A DNA stretch of 64,000 nt from Cloeon dipterum. Its lineage: Eukaryota; Arthropoda; Insecta; Ephemeroptera; Baetidae. The translations under genes and the position numbers were made by a program. The notes under the pieces were generated by a model, which did no database searches, was not told the origin of the DNA, and saw nothing but the letters and a program-made list of their open reading frames with translations. The stretch covers positions 26,894,335 through 26,958,334 of the forward strand of contig NC_088788.1 in assembly GCF_949628265.1 (NCBI RefSeq), given 5' to 3'. Of the stretch, positions 13,062 to 23,429 are shown piece by piece. The stretch's first letter is position 1. The number at the start of each line of letters is the position of its first letter.

Positions 13062-15364
13062 TCATTTCAAGGCTTCTTGAACTTCATCTGCACCAGCATC
13101 TTGAGCTTTCTTTGTCATTTCCCCCGTATCTCCTATAAAAATTTTGTCACAGCTTTGCTGAAAGATAAAAAATATTAATTAATGTTATTGGACGTTTTTG
13201 TCTTTTGATGCCAATTTGGCATATTCTTGAAATTCATTAATTCAACTAATTTATACAGCAATGACAGCTGAACAAAAAAATAGTCATCCCATCACTCAAT
13301 TAAGTTAATTTGCAAATTTTATGTCGGACAGTACCTTGTCATTCTCGCAAATACCCAGAGCAGCAATTTCTTCAACAACTTCCACGACGAGCTCAGCTCC
13401 AACTCCAGGCTCTCGCGGGCCTTTGGTGCGTCTGAAATGGATTTCGTCCGAGATGACTTCAAGTCGGCCCAGGGCAGCCTTGTATTCTTGTTTGGCTTTT
13501 GCTACTTCAACTTGCAATCTGCCCACTAGAGCCTTTTGCTCGCTTAATTTTTTGTCAAAGGCCTCTTTTTCATTAAAATAAGACTGAGATCTGAGAATTG
13601 AAAATCTCGAGTCAGAGTGCAGCTTTTTCACCAGCGTCTCAGCCTCTATAAATGCGGCAGCTTTCAACTGGTGTTCTTTCTCAGCGACTGATCTCTGAGT
13701 CTCTGCTTCAGTGACCTGGCAAATATAGCAACAAACATTTTTCATTTAACCTGAATAATTACAATCTGTCTATTTGAGCAATTCATGGAACATTTAAAGA
13801 AAAATACATAATATTTCAAAACTGACAGTAAAATTCAATGTTGACTCAAATTTTGTGAAATATGTTTTCAGAATATCTTCAATGAGAGGAATCAATTGAT
13901 TGACAGTTTTTGGCATTGTCAAAATTGTATATTTATTTCAGAGTTTGTAGTAGGCATGGTATTTTTAACAACTGGAATATTTCGTCAAAATTTCGTGTTT
14001 TTGTTAAAAAAAATACTAATATTACAATATTTAAGGGAGAAAATTAACTTAAAAATTAAATTATGTAAGAAATTTTTTTAAGTGTTATCCAACAGATAAA
14101 TTGAGCTGATGTATCTGTAATTATGCTCAGAAAATTTGAATTGACTATATCAAGCCATAGAGAATCTATACACGATTAAACTTCTCCAAAATGATTAACT
14201 GAATAATGAACTAGAGATGGAGAAACAATAACCACAGTTTAAAAAATACCAAACCATCAATTTTTCTCAATAGTAAAAATAATGGTGATTGGGCAAAAAC
14301 TAGCTTTGAAATTATAATTTGAAAAAATTCCCATGTTAAATCCCTTAGGGATTTTACTCATTTGAAGCTCCATAACTCACTTATACAATCAGATCAACAT
14401 TTTAAACTGGTGAGTTTAATATGAAACGTACTTAAATTCAATGAAAATTTATGTTTCATAACAGTACAAAAGCGAAATAAATATGTCCTTGCGATAAAAC
14501 AAAAAACATGAAAAATTGTGTTTGTTAATATTGTTATGATGTCAACATTACTATTTGTTGGAGGTTGACAATGTTTTTCAGATAAGACCTTTATTATCCA
14601 ATGCGATAACAATGCACTATTGCACAGCACACATAGTAGGATTCAACCCAGAAAAAAACTAGTTCAAACCCAAGAAGCGTGCTTTTGCTTTTGCGGACGA
14701 AAACAATCTCACCTTCATAGTTGCGTGGTTGAGCACATCCTGCCATGTACCATCAAAAGTCCAGTCTCCTTGTTTACTAATGAATCGCTGTTCTGCTAGT
14801 GTCACAGTTTCCTTTGCCGCTCGGTGAATTTCTGTTAACACGTTATTTGAATTAATTAGACGCAAACATCTAAAGGAAATAAAATTCTTACGAGAAGCCT
14901 TTTGGAAATTTAGAGCAGCTTCTTGACATTCAATCTGAGCTTGGTGAGCAGCTGCCACCGCCTGGTGATAGGGTCTGGCTTTGTTCACGGCCGAACCATA
15001 CTTTTTGGCAAGTTCCTTCAATCGCTCGGTCGATTCAGTCAATAATTTTCGAAAGTACGCATTTGCGTTCTGAAAAGGACGCTTAATCAGTATAAAATGC
15101 AGGTCCGATAGCGAAATATATCTGGGGCGCATTAGCATAATGTGATTTGCATTTCAATGCAGCGCAGCGCAGAGCACTTACTTCCAGGTCTACCTCCAGC
15201 TTATTGATTTCGTCCGTCTGAGAGTTGAGGTTTTCAAGCTCCTCCTAAAATTTTAGTTTTCAAATTAAATAGGGGCACAGATTCGAGGCATATCTTTAGT
15301 GTGCTACCTGAATCCTGGGGTCCAGGTCACTGTCACTGTCGTCGCCTGCATTGCTGTTATTCAT
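13062..15364 (-). CDS. SH3 domain-binding protein 5 homologue (parcas type), Rab11 guanine-nucleotide exchange factor
   Basis: SH3BP5 proteins are coiled-coil proteins; SH3BP5 and nematode REI-1 are known Rab11 exchange factors, and Drosophila parcas is the fly member. Coding exons, in transcription order, are 15364-15308, 15244-15182, 15069-14892, 14831-14713, 13715-13335 and 13157-13062, all in phase (297 aa). Family marks are DPRIQ-EELENLNSQTDEIN at the N-terminus, RAAKETVTLAEQR, LNHATMKVTEAE, and EYKAALGRLEVISDEIH-FRR then GVGAE near residues 217-247. Most of residues 20-235 is predicted coiled coil. Only about 50 residues follow GVGAE, so the long serine-rich tail of human SH3BP5 (455 aa) is missing. 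If the last intron is not removed, the exon runs on to a stop at 13305 with tail VLSDIKFAN. The ATG at 15364 is preferred; an in-frame ATG at 15535 would add 57 low-complexity residues. Confidence 0.88.
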
Positions 15365-16539
15365 GCTTGCGTTTGTTTGCCGTAAGAGATGAGGTTCTTT
15401 AAAACATTTTTGATCGTCGTCGACCGTCGTAGCCTCACTCACGCGTGCGGAAGCATGGTGAAGAAGGCTGACGTACTGACGCAGGTGGCTGTCGTTCAGA
15501 GTGCGATTGCAATTTCGCGACCTTCTTTTTAGCAAAAAAGAAATTCAATTTGAGTGCATCATTCCACACAAACTGGCAGAAAATACGTCACTGATTTCTC
15601 AAGCTCGCTCATTGGCTAGCAGCAACAACAAACGAACAGCAGGTTTGAGAAGGGGAGGGACGAAAGGAGGAAACATTAATGCTGCGAAAGCACCCAAAGG
15701 CGCCACAAGAGGACATAAGTAGTATAACAAAGAGGGAATAAATTGAACATTGAACCAAATCGAAACTTCATGGCTCAAGCTAAGAGTGATCATCACGGAT
15801 AATTCAATATATATATCAGATTTACACACTAGAGCAGAATGTTTGTATGTTTTCACTCGAGGTTTGCTTTGGAAATTGAATAAGTCTTCATATCCTCATT
15901 GATTTCAGAGTTAATATTTAATACAATATACATAATTGGCATAATTGTAAACACTTTTAATTTTCACTAAGGAAATTATTTCAGGATATTTTTTATTTGT
16001 TAAGAATCAAAGAGAAAAGCCAAAATTTTATGATGGGTATTTTTAGGGTGTATGATTGTAATGCTGTGAATCTTTTTTACTTTAATTTAAAAAGGCAAGC
16101 GAGAACATTCTGCTGTATTTTGTAAAACTATATTAGTAGTTTAATTAAGCTTACAAGGTTTCAAACGATATACAAAAAATTAAATGAAATTTCGATTGTA
16201 TATTGCTTCAAATTCAATACCTTTTTTAGTTTAATTTCTCCATTTTTGTCACACCATGTATAACGAGAGCAATATAATATGATGCTTTTGAACACTTTGC
16301 TGTTTGGTTGCGTTAATTTTCATTTTGTAAATATCTTGGCTCACATTTCAGGATATTTATATTAACATTAAAATGAGTCAATACACAACTTTAGTTAGTT
16401 TACCTCATGTCTACGAAATGAGTTCTTATTATAGCCACCATAAAATGAATTTAATGTTTAATAAAATACAAACAATATATTTAAGTTGTAATTAAAATTT
16501 GAGTTCATTGGGTGAGAGCAACAACTCTTGCGATGAAAG
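15365..16539. other. 5' region of the SH3BP5 homologue and 3' region of EMSY
   Basis: Both neighbours lie on the minus strand, so this gap contains the promoter and 5' UTR of the SH3BP5 homologue (right after 15364) and the 3' UTR of EMSY. A minus-strand AATAAA occurs at 15992-15997, about 550 nt after the EMSY stop, and is one candidate poly(A) signal. The rest is AT-rich without a gene. Confidence 0.45.
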
Positions 16540-19500
16540 CTATGTTTTGTTGTCTCCTTCTTGAACAGTTTTCACCTGCAACAATTAAAATGATCAGCTT
16601 TGCATAGCAAACATAATTATGTTATGCCTGATTTACCTCTACAGTGTTGTCTATATTAGGAAGCCCAGCAGAAATTTCAACATTGACAGAAGGCTCGTCC
16701 TGCAGTATCGCAATGACTTTATTGCTGGTTACACCACTTTCAGATTTCTTGAATGTCAAGAATTCTGCAAGAACAAACAGGTAAAAATAATTCAAAGATA
16801 AGCAAAGGGCACTACTAACCCTGCAAAGAATCCTCACTGGCCACTTTTACGACTGGCTTTGCTGTTGAAGGAGTTGGTTCAGGAGTGCCTGACTTTTCAA
16901 CCATCTGCTCTATTAGGTTGACAATAATCTTTTCAGACTCCAGGGAAATATCTTGCTGCTTTGGCTTGATCGATGGCTGCAGCTTGACCTCGATCTTGGG
17001 GGGCTCTTTCGCCCCTTTTTTGGGGGCAACCTCCTTGGCAACCTCATCAACTTTAATTATCCGAGGTTCTGTGCCTTTAGAAGCAATTTCGCGCACCACT
17101 TTGGCCTGCACCATGGGAGACGCGCTTTCCACAGACGCCCGACCCGACACTAGTTTAATTGAATATTCTGATGGCTCTTGAGTTTTCGCTCTTGTCGGGA
17201 CAGCACGCAGGATTTTTGTTTTGAGCTATAACAGACCATTAGAGTTAAAGCTTTTGCAAATTTACCAATAAAATCATTACCTTTGAAGGGGGAGCTACCA
17301 CTGGTTTGGCCTGAGTTTCTTTGACAACTGTTTTAGTTTCACTTGGCCCTAAAAGCATCATGAGAGCTGTCACGTTAATTTCTTTCAAAGGGTTATTTTT
17401 TACCAGGAGTAGGAACAATTTCTTTGACAATGTGCTGGTCCTCGATTCCTTCAAATTTGTTTGGCTTGGTAAGAATTCCAGCTGTTTGAAGAAACTCAGA
17501 TAGTGAGCTGTTCTTGTTAATTTGCTCCTGGCTCAGGTCCAAAACAAACACATTGCCCTGGAAGAATAAGTTTGATAACTATCAATCTAGAACTATGAGG
17601 TAAGATGAATTTCTAGTCTTCATACCTGTCTGCTGCCATGAGGGAGGTTCAAATAAGCCAAAGAAGAGGTAGGGTCTCCAGCGGATGCCATTTTTGCACT
17701 AGGAGGATTTGGTGTGCCTTGGATAACGACCTGAAGCAAGATAGCTGTTATCACCAGCATTTGACAGAAGAAATAGAGCAAAGAATTGAGGACAGAAAAG
17801 GCATCCAACAAGACGCAAGTTCATTCCTTTCTTAGTTGAGAATATATGAAAACTTTTAAGTTAGTCTATTCTCATCTAATTCCATTACAAGCAAGAGAGT
17901 GATTATGAAAAAACGTTATCTAACCCGGCCAGGTCCTGAAACAGCTATGTTCCCTTGAGACGGCACTGAGGCCAGTCCTCCACTGCCTCCTTTTTTAACC
18001 AAAATTACATTTTGCTTGGGCTGCACATTGGGAGCTGTAGGGAAGTTGAGCGTCAGAGGTTTCACTGAACTTGGCATGGACGTTGGCAAAGTCTGCAATT
18101 CAAGTAAAAAGTTTGATTAGAGAAAAGTAACTTATTTCTGAGCTGCTTTCAGCATTTCTCAAAGCACAGAGGAACAGACGTGGCCGAAACTAGTTGAGAT
18201 TATTTTGACAGTTCCAAGCTAATTCCTACTTCAATTACGGAATATGTAATGTTTTCTTACTCTTGTAATGTAATGAACCTAAATCAAAAAGGAAATAATG
18301 AGGAAACTCAGTAAAGCCATTAATTTTTCAACTTACAGTTGGTTGGTTTGTTCCAGGAGCAGAGACTATGGCTTGAGGGCTGCTCGTCACCACTGGATTA
18401 ATCCTGGGAGCAGACGCAATTGACACAACCCTGTTCACACCACTTGTAACTGAAACTGTGATGGGTTAACATTTTTACTAAAATAAATATACACATTATT
18501 TTAAGTGGTTACTACCTGTTGGCGGCTTGGGAGTAATTTTGTGACTGCCAGAAATAACTTTGACGCCACCTGAAAAGTTGGATTTGAAATTATAATTAAT
18601 TGTGGAAAATGTTACAACTGAATATGGTTGGCTTACTGGCGTCTTGTTTAACATGCACCGGCTGCAATGTGGGCTTGGTTTGCACCATTGGCGGCGGTCT
18701 GAGCTGCATTCCTGACGGCCCTGGCAGATTTTGGGCGATCACAATCGGGCCAGCTCGGCCCTTAGGAAGAACTGTTGGAGGAGCCATATTTTTGGGCCGA
18801 ATTCTAGGCGCGCTGAGGAGTGGTGCGCCCAGAGAACCTGATAAGGGCAATGAATATCCAGTTGAGGCCCCAACCGAAGTTTTACCTTGATATGAGGACG
18901 TGCTTGGGGACGAAGATGTGCTCATGAGACCAGTCCCAATTGATTTGACAGTTTTCACCATAGGGACACTAAGGGATCGGTGCAGCAGGCTTGGTGTCGA
19001 CGAGCTCTGGGAGCTTGAGACAACTAATACCTAGAGGGACAAGTTATTAGTTTAGTGGTGTTTTCCCTATACTATGGGAAAAGCAGAAATGCAATCTAGA
19101 TTTTAAGCTGAAAATTTATGATGGAGACCTTGGTCGTGTTTGGGTATTTTAGCGTGGCGTGCCTTGCGCCTTAGGTGCAACGTAGGAATATTGTAGAGAG
19201 ATACACAGACCACATACAGTTGTTGCCGAGGTTGCAAAATTTCAAAATCCCGCAATTTAAAAAGAAAAATGAAATGCATTGTTTTAGTCATATTTTGTTA
19301 AATGTAAAAATTGATAATGTATTGGGCAAAATAGCCCTGCAGAACCATAATAAAGATCATTAGAAACTAAATTACAGATTTAGTGTTGCACACAAATTGC
19401 GTTAAATAAATCATTGATTTAGTCATTTTTTTCAACTTTTGAAATGTGTTGTAGGCATTGTATTAGCACTTAAGTTTATAATAATTTGTTAGTTATTTGC

Positions 19501-21011
19501 AAATGACCTCGACTTGAGCTATAGATAGTCAGCTGGTAAAAATGGCCAGCCGCCTTATATCTCGCAGCTGAGACCTCTGGTTATCAGTTAATTTACATCG
19601 ATTTAATGGAGCATGAAATCCCTCTAATCTAAAACACATACAACTTCATACTCAATTAAATAAGTTAATATTAATTATTAATGCGTTTATGTGGCCACAA
19701 ATCAAAAGACGAACTCTCCAGCTGCAAGAAAACAAATAATCGGTTCTGCGTTGGCAGCAAAATATAAAAAAAATACGAGAGCATTTTAACATAAGACTTC
19801 AGAGAAGAAAATGCGTTTGGCAACTTCCTTGTCTTAAATATGCCTAGTATAAATTATATTTTAAATGTCATAATAATACCTTAGGAGATGCTGTGGAAGT
19901 GCTTGGCCGAATTGCCGTTGGGATATTTGGCAGTCTGGTACTAGGACTGGACATTCCAACAGGAATAGACACAGTTCGAGATGTAGTTGATGTTGGTGGG
20001 ATGTATGGAATCTAAAAACAAACCCGATTAGTTCAATTAACCAAAAATGAGAATAGAACAAACAACAAACCTTTGATGGTGGAGGTATGTTTTGAGTAGT
20101 GTGTTCTGATGAAAGGATTCGCCTTTTTCTAGTAGCTGCTTTTTCCACCTTGACCTGAAGGTTTGAGATAAGAGTTGCTACTTTTTCCAGTGGGAATAAT
20201 TAAAATTGTTGTATAATCACCGTATGTGTATGAGGAGGAAGCACAGGCGCCGCAGCCGCAGCTGGAGTAGGGTGCAAAGTTTGCAAAACTTTGATGGGCA
20301 TCTGTACTGGAGGTGGAATGACAGGCTGCGGCGGTGGCGGCGGTGGGGGAGGTTGAGGCGGTGGGGCCGCTTGCTCCATTTCTTCCATGGTTTCCTCAGC
20401 ATCGTCTGTTTCGGGAGCTGGTAAAGTGAATTAACTTTAGTTAAGAGTGCTGGAAAAAGTGTTGAGTTCTCTAACTGGGTGAACGAGAGGGCTCCCGTGG
20501 TGGCGGCAGAGACGCGTTTATGATATGAGTCATATCAGCCACTTCGTTGGCAATCGGTGTGTACGCGGTGATGGGCTCGAGCCTCTTAACCAGAGGCACT
20601 AGCCTGCGACCCTCCACGGCCCAGTCCAACTCGGTGTTGGCACCGTACAACCTGAAAGTGACAGAGACTAGGATTAGTGAAAAGGAAACTAAAGCAATCT
20701 CACTTTTCAGCGATGGTTGTGAGCATCTCATCGTTGACCACTCTGCGGACCTCTGTCTTGTGCTGATCCGTTTTAATGTGTAGTATCTTCCGCAGGTTCT
20801 CGATGGCCAGGCGCTTCTCCTTGGTTAACGGGCCCTGGGCCCTGAGCACCGAGATGCACGAAGCATAAGCCATGAGCTCTGCAATCACGAAAGAAAGGCC
20901 GGTGTTAAAGTGTTTTCGTTCACTTTGCCGGCCAAAATAGCTACCCATGCGACGAAGAATGCGGCTGCATTCAGACTTAGGGATGTCCAGAATCATCGGC
21001 CAAGCAGCCAT
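16540..21011 (-). CDS. EMSY: EMSY-like transcriptional repressor with N-terminal ENT domain
   Basis: EMSY binds BRCA2 in vertebrates and belongs to SIN3/KDM5 histone deacetylase and demethylase complexes in the nucleus. Coding exons (transcription order): 21011-20945, 20878-20704, 20651-20476, 20417-20221, 20154-20071, 20011-19880, 19030-18637, 18569-18516, 18455-18337, 18278-18261, 18092-17925, 17730-17626, 17557-17404, 17348-17281, 17225-16820, 16764-16637 and 16575-16540. All phases agree and give 826 aa (human about 1,320). Residues 1-82 are the ENT domain, with CSRILRRMELMAYASCI, VLRAQGPLTKEK and HKTEVRRVVNDEMLTTIA. LDWAVEGRRLVPLVKRL (89-105) matches the HP1-binding segment after ENT in human EMSY. 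The rest is Ser/Thr/Pro-rich, with a proline run near residue 160 and KAATRKRRILSSEH (a basic, nuclear-import-like patch). The start is fixed by the ENT homology; an ORF extension upstream of ATG 21011 has no homology. Confidence 0.92.
18261..18278 (-). CDS. EMSY: EMSY microexon (18 nt, six residues VHYITR)
   Basis: The exon is flanked by a pyrimidine-rich TTTCCTTTTTGATTTAG acceptor and an AAGA|GTAAGA donor. It keeps phase 0 on both sides, so inclusion or skipping leaves the frame intact. It sits between exons 18455-18337 and 18092-17925. The call rests on splice consensus and phase only. Confidence 0.55.
20879..20944 (-). other. 66-nt EMSY intron 1, multiple of three and stop-free
   Basis: Donor ATGG|GTAGCT and acceptor GTGATTGCAG remove 22 codons that would otherwise interrupt the ENT domain between RRM and ELMAY. 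The human alignment (ILRKLELEAYAG) shows these codons are not part of the domain. If retained, the frame stays open. Confidence 0.75.
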
Positions 21012-21486
21012 CGCCGTATTCGGTCGCCAAGTGCAGCCAATCGCTAAAAAATCGGCCCGAATACGGTCGAAAGCGCGCGTTGTAAACAAACTTTCGTTCT
21101 CCCTGGTTAAAAGGGGGAAGAGCAGAATGAAGTAGATGCTGCATACAGACTGCAAGAGACCTCCTTGATCGCGCGGCGCGCGGCCGCGCGCCTGCTGAAG
21201 TGCAGGACAAAAGGGGGGAAAGGAATTTTCATCTCGGGCGTGGGGTGTGCTCCACAGCTTAGGCTCTTTCATCCCATCTTTTCCCCACTCCCTACCAACA
21301 CCAACCTAACCTACCGCTCCATTCTTTACTGCTCCTACCACTCACGAGTCCTGTTCTCAGTTCTCATCGAACATAACACAGAACAGACGACAACAGCAAC
21401 AGCATTGCTTGAGCCGGCGAGGAAAATTTCTTAACTTAGCAGAAGCCGCGTCGCGTGTTAGAGTACGTTTTAAGAGCACGAGTTGA
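21012..21486. promoter_or_regulatory. Divergent promoter region of EMSY (minus) and CBS (plus)
   Basis: The EMSY start and the inferred 5' end of CBS face away from each other across this stretch. It includes an extreme GC patch around 21169-21194 (GCGCGGCGCGCGGCCGCGCG) in otherwise AT-rich DNA. A strong plus-strand donor GA|GTAAGTAT at 21486/21487 and an acceptor TTTGATTGCAG at 23412 suggest a CBS 5' UTR exon ending at 21486, with a 1.9-kb UTR intron. Transcription starts were not located. Confidence 0.5.
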
Positions 21487-23412
21487 GTAAGTATCTTGAT
21501 TTATTACAAAAATTGCGTTCTCTTTTTCATCTTTGGATCCTCAAACATTTTATATTATACAGATTATACATAAATTTCTACGCGACACGTCAAAATTATC
21601 AATGGTTAAAAATATCATACACACCAAAATCGGTTCATCGTTGAGTTTCGTTTTTTCTTACTGTAGTGTGCAATATTTATTTAATTTTTCATTCACTTTA
21701 AAAATTTCAGAGAAAATGATTCGATCCATATTCAAAGTATTACAAAACGCATCAACAATTTGTATACTTTCATCGTAAATGGAGAATGAAAATGAAGGGA
21801 AAAATAAAAATAAAAATTGCAATTATGATATGTATTGTTTAATGTTTAGCACACGTAGCACGTAGTATTGTACGTCTCCCCACGTCACTTGGTGTGTAAG
21901 AAGGCAAGCATTATCATCATACAAAATTCGTGGCAGAAACGCTTTAGTGTGTGCGGTTGGTACCTACTTGCTTGAGTAGATATGTAATATTAAAATGCAG
22001 CATTTAAAAAAATGATGTAATTAGAACAAAATTTTTAATTTTTGCACCCATTTATTGCGTTTATATTTTATACATATTGAATCAGTGTATCAGCGGTGTT
22101 ATGTCTTGGTCGTAAAATGAAACTATAATATGATGTACATGATACTTTTTCGTCTTAAATTCAAATTTAAGATGAAAAATTGTTAGTAGCGAAACCAATC
22201 ATGAAGTAGTGAGCTGTTGCGGAGAATAATTATGATTAATTTTATAATTACTTGATTCGTTAGTAAAAATAAATTAAACGAATATGTTCCAAGTCATTTT
22301 GTCAATCCTGCCGCATTTTATCTTTTAATGCTATTCAGCCTGATTTGATCTCAGAAAAACCGCTTGGCCACTGCTATACAAAAGTTAAAAGGAATTTTAT
22401 TTTACTGAATATAATGGTTGAGATATCTATTCTTTCACACTCTGTGATGTACGAGCTGTGTAATGGTTATGCAATACACCCAATTGAATACTGATGTTTT
22501 CTTCATGTTTGGTGGTGTACGGCTCGAATAATTTTTTTAAAGGACAGTGCGCACACTAGAAATAACTTATGTGTTTAAAACTTTCGTGTCGGTCAAAGGG
22601 AGCTTGTTGAGCGATTAAACAAAAATTCATATTAAGCAGTTTTCGCATTATTTGTTGCTATCTGCAATTGGTAAGCTGTTTCTTTTGCCACCCAGTATTA
22701 TAGAGCTTCCCACCTTGTACGTTAAATAGGATTTTGTTAAAAATAAGAAAAGATATGTCTAATTTTTTTAATTCCATCCACGCAATAAATAATTTTTTAA
22801 AGCATTTCCCATAATTATTATACCAATCGCACACACCTATATTACGTAATTATTTGTAAAATTAATGTTATGTCAATATAATTCAATGCATTTTTTCTGT
22901 TTTTCATTCTTTAACGTAGAGATCTCTAGATACAGCTACGAAGTAAAAAAAAAAACTCAATGCGCTAAAGACCGCAATTCTTACTAGAAATTTACTCTAG
23001 ATTTATTCTAAACTTTAAAGACTAAGTAAATAATCAGATTAATATTTAATTTTCAAGCGTTAAATTTAGTAATTACGTATTCCTTTTCAACTGTGGGGGT
23101 GGTGTCGCAAAAATCCTGCTTTTGGCTTTCGCTTCTTGTCTCTTTGTCTTTAATCAAGTCAACTGCATTAAGTTTTTTTATAAAAATCGCAGATTATTTA
23201 ACATTAAGTTGAAGGCATGACCTCTCGCCTCTAGCATCACAAGTTGAAAACGTCAAATTATTGTCCTTTATGATAACCTTTCCTATTGGCTCTGATATAG
23301 GTTGCAGGGTTATATTCATTTTGAAATTCATGGTATAATAAATGAGAAAAAGTTGATAACAGATAAGAATCGACCTTTTTGAACTAAATGGTCTCCACTT
23401 CTTTGATTGCAG
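21487..23412 (+). other. Probable 5' UTR intron of CBS
   Basis: The stretch lies between the GTAAGT donor at 21487 and the acceptor ending at 23412, 17 nt before the CBS start codon. It is AT-rich with only short random open frames and no recognisable gene. Confidence 0.5.
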
Positions 23413-23429
23413 TCATTTGCTGAAGAACA

